From Lederbergia citrisecunda (lineage in GTDB: Bacteria; Bacillota; Bacilli; Bacillales; Bacillaceae_C), in contig NZ_JAGYPJ010000001.1 of NCBI RefSeq assembly GCF_018343695.1, positions 1,944,223 through 2,008,222 of the forward strand: a stretch of DNA of 64,000 nucleotides, read 5' to 3'. The notes below the pieces were generated by a model that did no database searches, had not been told where the DNA came from, and saw only the letters and a list, made by a program, of their open reading frames with translations. Position numbers and translations under genes: made by a program. This document shows, in pieces, positions 56,712 through 64,000 of this stretch; position 1 is the first letter of the stretch, and each line of letters starts with the position of its first letter.

Positions 56712-57719
56712 TTATTCAGAGTATAAATACATAAGTCTTGGAGAATTTGGTTTAGATAAGAGATTTACAATTCCAGTCATTTCCGCCTGTTTCCCACCTA
56801 TTTTTTGTGCTGCTACCCCAAACAACGAGCCAAGTCCTGCATTGGATGTATAGCGGACTACTTGAGCACCCGCTAATTTTTGATCTTTTTTCAGTTGCTC
56901 GATTACATCTTCCTGATACCCAAAATCATCGATCAACCCAACTTCTTTCGCTTGTCTTCCGTCATATATTCTTCCATCAGCAAGTTTGCGAACTTGATCT
57001 TCTGTCATTCCTCGACCCTCTGCTATAATTTTTACAAATTGGTCATAGGAATTTGTTAACATCGATTGTAATATATCTTCTTCTTCCTTCGTCATGTGGC
57101 GATATGAGCTCATAATATCTTTGTATGGACCGCTCTTAATCGTCATAAAGTCGACTCCATATTTTTCAGCAAGATCGCTGATATTCACACCTTGCATAAT
57201 AACCCCGAGGGAACCGGTCAAAGTTTCGGGACTAGCAAAAATTTTATCGGCTGGAGCGGAAATATAATAGCCGCCTGATGCCGCCATCGCCCCCATCGAA
57301 ACGTAGATTGGTTTTTTAGTTTCTTCTTTAATTTCTACGAGCTTATGGTGGATTTCAGCTGACTCATTGGTTCCACCGCCCGGTGAATTAACGCGTAGAA
57401 CGATCGCTTTTATGTTTTTATCATCCTTTACCGTATTTAATTTCTTCATAAAATCCCTATGTAAGTAGCCATTTGTTGAAAATATGGACGTAGCCTCCCC
57501 TGTATCTTGGATTACACCGTCCACTTCGAGTATGGCAATTTTTTTAGCAGGATTGCCCGTTTCGACAATCTCTTCTGTGAAAGCTTTATTCGCAGAAAAA
57601 TTTTCTCCAAACACCTTAGAAAAATCTGAAGTAATAAAGGCGCTTGCCATGTTGATCATACTTGATACAAAAAAGACTGCGGCAGCGATTCCTAGGGCCG
57701 CCCAACGTTTTCCATTCAT
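56712..57719 (-). CDS. sppA: Signal peptide peptidase SppA
   Basis: 335 residues. N-terminal membrane segment (about 7-27) anchors a Ser/Lys protease domain outside the membrane. Catalytic Ser in MAASGGYYISAP (near 148) and Lys in IKSGPYKDIMSSYRHM (near 200), as in the B. subtilis enzyme; LRVNSPGGGTNESAEIHH and GSLGVIMQG shape the active site. Cleaves remnant signal peptides and affects resistance to antimicrobial peptides. Operon with yteJ. Confidence 0.95.
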   Translation of the reverse strand: MNGKRWAALGIAAAVFFVSSMINMASAFITSDFSKVFGENFSANKAFTEEIVETGNPAKKIAILEVDGVIQDTGEATSIFSTNGYLHRDFMKKLNTVKDDKNIKAIVLRVNSPGGGTNESAEIHHKLVEIKEETKKPIYVSMGAMAASGGYYISAPADKIFASPETLTGSLGVIMQGVNISDLAEKYGVDFMTIKSGPYKDIMSSYRHMTKEEEDILQSMLTNSYDQFVKIIAEGRGMTEDQVRKLADGRIYDGRQAKEVGLIDDFGYQEDVIEQLKKDQKLAGAQVVRYTSNAGLGSLFGVAAQKIGGKQAEMTGIVNLLSKPNSPRLMYLYSE

Positions 57720-57877
57720 CTGTTTTCCTCCTTTTAGTGCGTTCCCTCTTTTATATACGTCTCTTTCTTTTAAATAGTTTCAAACTAATGATAAAATAAA
57801 TACATAAGACTTACTTCACACATTAATTTCTCTACATACGACCAAATAATGGCAATAACTCCAAGGGGGATATTTAA

Positions 57878-58678
57878 ATGGGACAACGTAACAATATTTT
57901 CTTTTTCCATAAAAATAGTCCAGAAAGTATTGAAAAGATTTCAGTTCTTAAAGAACTTGCGGAAAGATACGGATTTAATATTGTAAAGAATTCACAAGAA
58001 GCAAATCTCATTGCTAGTATCGGCGGAGACGGCATGTTTTTACAGGCAGTTCGAAAAACCGGCTTCAGACAGGATTGCCTTTATGCAGGAATCCAAGACG
58101 ATGGAATGCAGGGACTATATTGCGATTTTCATATAGATAACTTACACGCAATGATTGATGCAATGACAACGGAACAAATAGAAGTTAGACGCTACCCACT
58201 TATAAAAGTTGATGTAGATAAGGAAGGCTCATTCTTTTGTTTAAATGAATTTACAATTCGATCAGGTATCATTAAAACACTTGTAATGGATGTTTTTATC
58301 GATGGCTTACATTTTGAAACATTCCGCGGTGATGGAATGGTAATTGCAACTCCAACAGGAAGTACGGCTTATAATAAATCAGTCAAAGGTGCTGTAGTAG
58401 ACCCACTTCTTCCTTGTCTCCAAGTGAGTGAAATGGCATCATTGAATAATAACCGTTATCGAACACTTGGTTCCCCATTCATATTAAGTGAGGGAAGAAA
58501 ACTTGTATTAAAGGTTGTCCAAGATGGGAATGATTATCCAACAATGGGAATGGATAATGAAGCATTGAGCAGCCAACAAGTCGAGCAGGTCGAAATCATA
58601 TTATCTGATAAACGAATTAAAACCGTAAAGCTAAAAAACAATTCATTTTGGGAAAAAGTAAAACGGACGTTTTTATAA
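57878..58678 (+). CDS. nadK: NAD kinase (second type, PpnK2/YtdI)
   Basis: Phosphorylates NAD to NADP. 266 residues; catalytic GGDGMFLQAVR near 49-59, NEFTIRSG and TPTGSTAYNKSVKGAVVDPL. The length and the ytdI-like position mark it as the Bacillus second NAD kinase. ATG after CAAGGGGGA. Confidence 0.95.
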   Translation: MGQRNNIFFFHKNSPESIEKISVLKELAERYGFNIVKNSQEANLIASIGGDGMFLQAVRKTGFRQDCLYAGIQDDGMQGLYCDFHIDNLHAMIDAMTTEQIEVRRYPLIKVDVDKEGSFFCLNEFTIRSGIIKTLVMDVFIDGLHFETFRGDGMVIATPTGSTAYNKSVKGAVVDPLLPCLQVSEMASLNNNRYRTLGSPFILSEGRKLVLKVVQDGNDYPTMGMDNEALSSQQVEQVEIILSDKRIKTVKLKNNSFWEKVKRTFL

Positions 58679-58704
58679 TATCAAAAAAGTGGATATTGTT
58701 TAAA

Positions 58705-58860
58705 TACCGCTGAATTGAGAATGAACTAAGTGGATTCTGTCTTGCTTCAGGTTGGATTGAGACTGAAATCTATAAAATATGCTAGATTTGTCTCGATTCT
58801 GAATCGATTGAGACTGGACTCTTCAAAAAAGCATGGACACTTCCAATTCTGAGCAATTAT
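58705..58860. repeat. Repeat family R4, copy 2 (about three units)
   Basis: GAATTGAGAATGAAC, GGATTGAGACTGAAAT and CGATTGAGACTGGAC start three degenerate blocks of about 45-50 bp, each ending near ATTCTGA. The middle one matches the block at 17190-17227. No frame or gene in 58679-58939. Confidence 0.55.
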
Positions 58861-58890
58861 GTGAATTTCTTTAGACTATGTTCAAAAAAT

Positions 58891-58930
58891 AAAGCGAGAT
58901 CCGACCTAATTAGCGTGGATTCTCGCTTTT
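58891..58930. terminator. Bidirectional terminator between nadK and rarD
   Basis: AAAGCGAGATCC...GGATTCTCGCTTT stem with one bulge, A/T-tracts on both sides. Confidence 0.75.
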
Positions 58931-58939
58931 CATTATCAT

Positions 58940-59857
58940 TTATGCAACTTTTTTTCTATTACGCCCTTTAACGTAACTCCAATTTAAGGAAGATAGAGTT
59001 ACCAAAGCTAGAGCACCCCAAATAAAAGCAAAAGCAATCAGACGAGTCGCACCAAATGGTTCTCCGTATAAGAATACTCCCAAAATGAGCATCATCGTTG
59101 GTGCAATATATTGAATGAAGCCCATTAAATAGAGTGGTATCTTCTGTACGCCTTTCGCAAAAAAGAGCAAAGGTATTGCGGTTATCGCTCCAGAAGCAAT
59201 AAGTAAGATATCCGTTAGGAAAGATCCTGAAAATAACGCACTGCTGCCATTGATCATTTGGATACAAAGATAGATAAATGCAATTGGCATTATAACAAGA
59301 GTTTCCAAAGCTAAGCCGATGGATGAATCGACTTTAATCATTTTTTTAACTAAGCCATAAACTCCAAAAGATATGGCGAGACCAAAAGAAACCCATGGGA
59401 ATTTTCCATATGAAAATGTTAAAATTAGCACTCCCATTAAGGCGAGGAAGAACGATATAATTTGAATTTTTGATAAGGATTCTTTTAAAAATATAATTCC
59501 AAGGATAATGCTTACTAATGGATTGATATAGTATCCAAGGCTAGACTCCACCACTTTATCGTTATTCACTGCCCATATAAATAAAAACCAATTTCCACTA
59601 ACCAAAATAGATGCGGCTGCAAGTGCCACTAACTTTTTAGGCTTCTCCTGAAACTGCTTCAAACTTTTTATTAATAATGGGAACTTTTTGCTGAAAATTA
59701 ACAGTACTATCATGAACCAAAAAGACCAAAAAATTCGGTTCGCTAATACTTCATCGGCCGCTACATCAACGATATGTTTCCAGAATATCGGCAAAATCCC
59801 CCATATAGAATAAGCGGCTACTGCATATATAATTCCCTCACGATTATGATTTGCCAT
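58940..59857 (-). CDS. rarD: EamA family transporter RarD
   Basis: 305 residues, ten hydrophobic segments spread evenly, in the drug/metabolite transporter superfamily. The RarD start EGIIYAVAAYSIWGILPIFWKHI and WFLFIWAVNNDKVVESSLGYYINPLVSI are characteristic. In Enterobacteria linked to chloramphenicol tolerance; substrate here unknown. Not at this place in B. subtilis. Confidence 0.92.
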   Translation of the reverse strand: MANHNREGIIYAVAAYSIWGILPIFWKHIVDVAADEVLANRIFWSFWFMIVLLIFSKKFPLLIKSLKQFQEKPKKLVALAAASILVSGNWFLFIWAVNNDKVVESSLGYYINPLVSIILGIIFLKESLSKIQIISFFLALMGVLILTFSYGKFPWVSFGLAISFGVYGLVKKMIKVDSSIGLALETLVIMPIAFIYLCIQMINGSSALFSGSFLTDILLIASGAITAIPLLFFAKGVQKIPLYLMGFIQYIAPTMMLILGVFLYGEPFGATRLIAFAFIWGALALVTLSSLNWSYVKGRNRKKVA

Positions 59858-59910
59858 CGTATTTTTCCCCTGTTATTTAGATTTACGAAATAACATTTAT
59901 TATATACGAT

Positions 59911-61524
59911 TTATTTAAATAAAGCTTTAGCTTTTTTACTTTGGTAAACGATTTTCCCGTCAACTACTGTCATCTCAACACTTGTTTTTAAAATATCGTC
60001 TTTATTTACTGTAAATAAATCTTGATTAAAAATCGTAAAATCAGCTGCAAAGCCTGATTTTATCATTCCCCGATTATACTCATGCCCGCAAGCAAAGGCG
60101 CTTCCTTTTGTATAAAGAGAAATAGTTTCAAACATAGACAATCTTTGTTCAGGCATATACATATTATGGTCGCTATCATTAGGCTTTTCACGAGTAACAG
60201 CTGCATGAATGCCTAGTAAAGGATTCGCTGACTCTATTGGTGCGTCTGACCCTCCTGAACAGTGTAAACCACTTTCAAGCAGTGTCTTCCACGCATAATT
60301 AAATGCCATATTATTTTCTCCAACTCGATCCATTACCCACGGGAAATCTGATGCCATAAAACCAGGTTGAATATCGATTTCAACTGGTAGTTTTTTAGCG
60401 CGCTCAATTAAATCTTGCCGTAAAATTTGTGCATGAATCAGTCTATCCCTCATTCCATTAGGTGGAGGAAGCACTTCAATCAAGTCCAGTACGTACTCAA
60501 AAGCAAGATCGCCTATCACATGAGTAGCAATTGGCATTTTATATTTCCTTGCTTTTGTTACTAGTTCCTTTAATTCTGATAATGTATGGATAGCCATTCC
60601 CTGAGTAGTCAAATCGTCGGCGTATGGCCTACTCAAAAGAGCGGTTCTGCCTCCTAGCGAACCATCAACAAATATTTTCATGGCTCCAAATTCAATATTG
60701 CCAATGGTTGACATATAGCGGTGTCCATCCTTCTTCCATTCGTCAACAACTTTATGATGTACAAGTAAATGGGCTTTAAATGGCAGTGATCTATCCCCTA
60801 AAACTCTTAAAAAGGCAGTCATCGCTCTATCATATGTTTCGTAGTAGCTTAAATCCTCCGTATGTACACCTGTCAATCCAAATTTCCAGCAGTTTTCAAT
60901 CCCTAATCTCAAAGCTTTTTCTACATAATCATCTGTGATGCTTGGCATTTTTGAAAAAATTAAGTTTTGTGCTTCATCCTTAAAAATTCCAGATAAGTCC
61001 CCGTTTTTTTCTCGTTCTATGACCCCACCTACTGGAGCTTGTACTTGTTTATTAATATTAGCCGCATCTAAAGCCAAGGTATTAACAGCAATAACATGTC
61101 TGCATACTCTTTTCATAACGACAGGGTTCTGCGGTGCCGCCTCATCCAGATCTCGTTTACATAAAGGAGTTTTATCATACCAAAGGTTTTCATCCCAGCC
61201 TTCACCAATAATCCAATCGCCGGAAGAAGACGTTTTAACTTTTTCCGCAATTGCATTTAAGATTTCACGCTTTGAAGTCATCCCGGAAACATTTAGCTTT
61301 AAAAATGTTTCTCCGAATCCAATGAGATGCATATGACTATCTACTAGTCCCGGGATCATCATTGCCCCATTTAAATCAATTGAGCGCTCGATATTGTACT
61401 TCTGTTGTAATCCCGATAAGAAACCAGTTTCGATAATTTGGTCTTCATCCGTCACAACTGCTTCTACTGTTTCACCTTCATTTTCAAGCGTATATATTCT
61501 CCCGTTATACCAAATCGTCTTCAT
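59911..61524 (-). CDS. ytcJ: Amidohydrolase family protein YtcJ
   Basis: 537 residues, metal-dependent hydrolase with composite domain. Metal ligands: VDSHMHLIGFGE (HxH), THVIGDLAFEY and SGGSDAPIESANPLLGIHAAVTR. The KIFVDGSLGGRTALLS segment is typical of the YtcJ/amidohydrolase_3 group. No signal peptide; substrate unknown. ATG 61524 follows AAGGAG; a TTG at 61539 overlaps the site. Confidence 0.9.
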   Translation of the reverse strand: MKTIWYNGRIYTLENEGETVEAVVTDEDQIIETGFLSGLQQKYNIERSIDLNGAMMIPGLVDSHMHLIGFGETFLKLNVSGMTSKREILNAIAEKVKTSSSGDWIIGEGWDENLWYDKTPLCKRDLDEAAPQNPVVMKRVCRHVIAVNTLALDAANINKQVQAPVGGVIEREKNGDLSGIFKDEAQNLIFSKMPSITDDYVEKALRLGIENCWKFGLTGVHTEDLSYYETYDRAMTAFLRVLGDRSLPFKAHLLVHHKVVDEWKKDGHRYMSTIGNIEFGAMKIFVDGSLGGRTALLSRPYADDLTTQGMAIHTLSELKELVTKARKYKMPIATHVIGDLAFEYVLDLIEVLPPPNGMRDRLIHAQILRQDLIERAKKLPVEIDIQPGFMASDFPWVMDRVGENNMAFNYAWKTLLESGLHCSGGSDAPIESANPLLGIHAAVTREKPNDSDHNMYMPEQRLSMFETISLYTKGSAFACGHEYNRGMIKSGFAADFTIFNQDLFTVNKDDILKTSVEMTVVDGKIVYQSKKAKALFK

Positions 61525-61589
61525 TTTTTTCTCCTTCAAGCATTAATATAAAAATGATATATAAAAGAAGAGATAATTTCCAGTAAACT

Positions 61590-61623
61590 CAAAAAGAAGC
61601 GGGAAAATAAATTCCCGCTTCTA
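61590..61623 (-). terminator. Terminator after the SASP gene
   Basis: AGAAGCGGGAA/TTCCCGCTTCT 11-bp stem and TTTTTG on the minus strand. Confidence 0.88.
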
Positions 61624-61641
61624 GCCATTTATATTTATTTG

Positions 61642-61836
61642 TTAGTGAGCACCGCCACCAAGTTGTTGTTGAGCCATTTGTACAAGACGTTTAGTGATTT
61701 CACCACCTACAGAACCGTTGGCACGTGAAGTTGAATCTGCACTGAGATTAACACCAAATTCTGTTGCGATTTCATACTTCATTTGATCAATAGCCTGTTG
61801 AGCACCATTAACTAAAAGCTGATTGTTGTTTGGCAT
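61642..61836 (-). CDS. sspA: Alpha/beta-type small acid-soluble spore protein
   Basis: 64 residues; coats spore DNA against UV and heat. Family signatures [34 protein letters not shown] are complete, including the GPR cleavage region (E-IATEFGV). ATG with AAGGAGGTG upstream. It lies next to thiI like B. subtilis sspA, but which paralogue it is cannot be fixed. Confidence 0.95.
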   Translation of the reverse strand: MPNNNQLLVNGAQQAIDQMKYEIATEFGVNLSADSTSRANGSVGGEITKRLVQMAQQQLGGGAH

Positions 61837-61859
61837 GTGTTTTCACCTCCTTGTAATCA

Positions 61860-61889
61860 TAGAATGTGCGAAAACACTTGCGTTCATTC
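61860..61889 (-). promoter_or_regulatory. Sigma-G promoter of the SASP gene
   Basis: GAATG (61889-61885), an 18-nt spacer, then CATTCTA (61866-61860) on the minus strand fit the sigma-G consensus gnATR / CATnMTA exactly. It lies about 25 bp upstream of the start codon. Confidence 0.75.
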
Positions 61890-61947
61890 AATCTTTAACT
61901 GGTAATTGTTCCTTTCACTGTCTAATCTTGTTATCTACTTTCTACCA

Positions 61948-63156
61948 TTAGAAGAGATCTTCAACGTCGGTTTCCTCTTGGTTCCTTCTTTCACTAACGA
62001 TTATGGTTTCCGTATTTTCGATTGCTTCACTTAATAAAGGCTGCCAGTCCAATTTTTGCTCGAAGGCCATAACTTTTTCCAATCTTGGCCGGGTTTTAGG
62101 AGATGGCGGAGTAAAAATAGTACAACAATCTTCATAAGGTCGATTCGATATTTCTAACGTGTCAATTTCTTCTGCAATTTTAATAATTTCGATTTTATCC
62201 ATTGTAATAAGAGGGCGCAAAATAGGCGTACTCGTTACATTATTGATAGCATACATACTATCCATCGTTTGACTTGCTACCTGTCCCAAGCTTTCCCCAG
62301 TTACAATTGCTAACCCTTCATTCTTTTTACGGATTTCATCGGTAATAGTGAGCATCATTCTTCTTGTCGATGTCATTGTGTATCCTTCAGGAATTTCTTT
62401 ATGAATCGTTTCCTGTATTTTCGTAAAAGGAACGATATGGATTTTGACACTTCCTGAATACTCCGCAAGCTTATGTGCCAAATCAATTACTTTTTGTTTT
62501 GCTCTTTCACTCGTAAAAGGAGGACTATGGAAATGAACTGCTTCGATCCCTACTCCACGTTTCATCGTCAAAAACCCAGCTACAGGGCTATCGATTCCAC
62601 CTGAAAGCATAAGCATCGCCTTCCCTGATGAAGCAACAGGAAAACCCCCAGCTCCTTGAAAAACTTCTCCGGATATATATGCTGCATCATGCCTAATTTC
62701 TACAATTAAATTAATATCTGGTTTTTTCACATCTACTTTAATATCTTCTACATTAATTAGAATATGCGCTCCAACCGCATGATTCAATCCATTCGTATCA
62801 TATTCAAACGTTTTATCCGAACGGCGTGCACTTACTTTAAACGTATTTCCTGGTTGATGTGCCTGATTAATGATGTGTAATGCAACAGCTCTAATAGCTT
62901 CGATATTTTTTTCTGTTTTTATTGCAGGGCTAAAAGATTGTATACCAAATACTCTTTTTAATCCTTTAATGATTGGTTCTACAGGTTCACCATTTAATTG
63001 AACATACATGCGATCCCATTCGGACTCAATGCGAATATTTTTAAACTCGCGAAGAATAAATTTAATGTTTTTTTTCAACTTTTGAACAAAATGCTTTCGA
63101 TTTCGCCCTTTTAATGACATCTCACCGTAACGTATTAAAATTCTGTCATAATTCAT
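61948..63156 (-). CDS. thiI: tRNA 4-thiouridine synthetase ThiI
   Basis: 402 residues. N-terminal ferredoxin-like/THUMP domain (about 1-165), then PP-loop MLMLSGGIDSPVAGFLTMKRG. Adenylates U8 of tRNA for sulfur insertion. It lacks the rhodanese domain of E. coli ThiI, as is usual in Bacillus. Start overlaps the nifZ stop (ATGA), so it is coupled to its sulfur donor. Confidence 0.96.
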   Translation of the reverse strand: MNYDRILIRYGEMSLKGRNRKHFVQKLKKNIKFILREFKNIRIESEWDRMYVQLNGEPVEPIIKGLKRVFGIQSFSPAIKTEKNIEAIRAVALHIINQAHQPGNTFKVSARRSDKTFEYDTNGLNHAVGAHILINVEDIKVDVKKPDINLIVEIRHDAAYISGEVFQGAGGFPVASSGKAMLMLSGGIDSPVAGFLTMKRGVGIEAVHFHSPPFTSERAKQKVIDLAHKLAEYSGSVKIHIVPFTKIQETIHKEIPEGYTMTSTRRMMLTITDEIRKKNEGLAIVTGESLGQVASQTMDSMYAINNVTSTPILRPLITMDKIEIIKIAEEIDTLEISNRPYEDCCTIFTPPSPKTRPRLEKVMAFEQKLDWQPLLSEAIENTETIIVSERRNQEETDVEDLF

Positions 63157-64000
63157 CTATTTCGCCTCATCACTTTATTTAATCTCTCTAAAACGCCATT
63201 TAATGTTTTTATAAATTGTTTTGCTTCATCCATTGTATTTTCATAAGAAAGACTGATTCGGACCGCAGCTCTTGCAATATCCTCATTAACACCAAGCGCT
63301 AATATCGTACTGCTAGGAGTATTTTCCTTGGAGGAACATGCACTCGTTGTTGAAACGATTATCCCCTCTTCTTCCAACGCATGGACAACGACTTCCCCTT
63401 TATGTCCAACAATGGAAAAATTCACAATATGTGGTGCTCCATTACGAGGTGAATTGATTACAATTTGCGGGAACTTCTGTAACTCGGAGAATAAAAATTC
63501 ACGAATTCGCTGGAACGTATCCCCTTTTTCTTTTTGGTCCATTAACTCCATTCGCAAAGCTTTTGCCATTGCGACAATGCCACCTGTATTTTCCGTACCA
63601 CTACGTATTTTTTGCTCTTGATTCCCGCCAGTTACTTGTGGATCAAGCCGTACATTTTGTCTTTTATATAAAAAACCGCTCCCTTTAAGACCGTGAAATT
63701 TATGAGCAGAAAATGTACAAAGATCAACGGAAGAGCCATATAAATCAAGTGGTATTTTTCCTATTCCTTGAACATGGTCAATATGATAAATCACTTTAGA
63801 ATAATGGGTTAACATTTGACCTATCTCTTTAATAGGCTGGACTGAACCTATTTCGTTATTTACGTGTATGATGGAGACCATAATTGTATTTTTAGTTATA
63901 GCCGCTTCAACATCATCTACGGAAACTATACCGTCCTCGTTTACAGGCAAGTAAGTCACTTCAAAACCCATTTCTTCCAACTGTCTGCAGGGTTCCATTA
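63153..64000 (-). CDS. nifZ: Cysteine desulfurase (3' part, runs off the window)
   Basis: About 282 C-terminal codons are present; the first ~100 residues, including the start, are beyond 64000. PLP-lysine in TFSAHKFHGLKGSGFLY and the persulfide cysteine loop STTSACSSKENTPSS are clear; VQGIGKIPLD carries the usual His/Asp PLP contacts nearby. In B. subtilis NifZ gives sulfur to ThiI for s4U, and the gene overlap supports the same here. The in-window ATG at 63998 is internal. Confidence 0.94.
   Translation of the reverse strand, partial: MEPCRQLEEMGFEVTYLPVNEDGIVSVDDVEAAITKNTIMVSIIHVNNEIGSVQPIKEIGQMLTHYSKVIYHIDHVQGIGKIPLDLYGSSVDLCTFSAHKFHGLKGSGFLYKRQNVRLDPQVTGGNQEQKIRSGTENTGGIVAMAKALRMELMDQKEKGDTFQRIREFLFSELQKFPQIVINSPRNGAPHIVNFSIVGHKGEVVVHALEEEGIIVSTTSACSSKENTPSSTILALGVNEDIARAAVRISLSYENTMDEAKQFIKTLNGVLERLNKVMRRNR

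Noticed and set aside
60935-61336. 133-aa plus-strand frame
   Set aside because: Antisense of ytcJ; composition not protein-like and no ribosome site.

Overview
The window is a chromosomal segment of a low-GC, endospore-forming Bacillaceae bacterium. Four things support this. The gene order (infC, thrS, dnaI/dnaB/nrdR, coaE-ytaF-mutM-polA, the citZ-icd-mdh TCA genes, pyk-pfkA-accA-accD-ytsJ-dnaE, ytrHI, nrnA, ytoI, ald, argGH, moaB, ackA, ytxK, tpx, ytfJI, yteJ-sppA, nadK, sspA-like, thiI-nifZ) follows the Bacillus subtilis 'yt' region closely. There are dedicated sporulation genes: ytxC, ytaF, ytrH/ytrI, ytfJ and an alpha/beta SASP with a recognisable sigma-G promoter. Shine-Dalgarno sequences are strong (GGAGG type). 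Start codons are often TTG or GTG. The species cannot be fixed from the sequence. No rRNA, tRNA, prophage, insertion sequence or CRISPR array was seen.

Layout. 0.0-3.9 kb: the 5' part of infC with an AUU start and an L20-type leader, a YusW-like lipoprotein, and thrS behind a T-box. 3.9-13.1 kb: sporulation gene ytxC, the helicase-loading operon nrdR-dnaB-dnaI, and coaE, ytaF, mutM, polA. 13.3-17.8 kb: a section unlike B. subtilis, where phoPR would be expected, holding a NERD-domain protein, hflK-hflC and a MaoC hot-dog protein. 18.1-34.2 kb: central carbon metabolism (mdh, icd, citZ; pyk, pfkA), fatty-acid initiation (accDA with a FadR-type regulator), malic enzyme and the replicative polymerase dnaE. 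34.7-41.7 kb: ytrHI, nrnA, ytpI, ytoI, ytkL, an M24 peptidase and a GNAT protein. 41.8-54.7 kb: two aminoglycoside-phosphotransferase-fold proteins (one fused to an XRE repressor domain), ald, uspA, argGH, an ECF sigma/partner pair, moaB, an EcsC-family gene, ackA, ytxK and tpx. 55-64 kb: ytfJI, yteJ-sppA, nadK, rarD, ytcJ, sspA-like, thiI and a truncated nifZ.

Most genes are on the minus strand in short, overlapping operons, with intrinsic terminators between them. The plus-strand exceptions are the lipoprotein, ytvI, ytrHI, ytpI, the M24 peptidase, both phosphotransferases, uspA and nadK.

The most unusual content is non-coding. Three intergenic arrays (13.2, 14.5-14.9 and 44.95-45.15 kb) are built from a degenerate unit with the core GGCCAGTAAA on the minus strand. 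The unit recurs every 20-21 bp, two helical turns, and the largest array has an exact 103-bp higher-order period. Two of the arrays run into the stop codon of a flanking minus-strand gene. At least three other interspersed repeat families fill the remaining gaps, including one element inserted inside another upstream of dnaE. Protein-level oddities are a thiol peroxidase with one cysteine, an XRE-phosphotransferase fusion with a well-formed internal start, and a 47-codon gene between ald and uspA.
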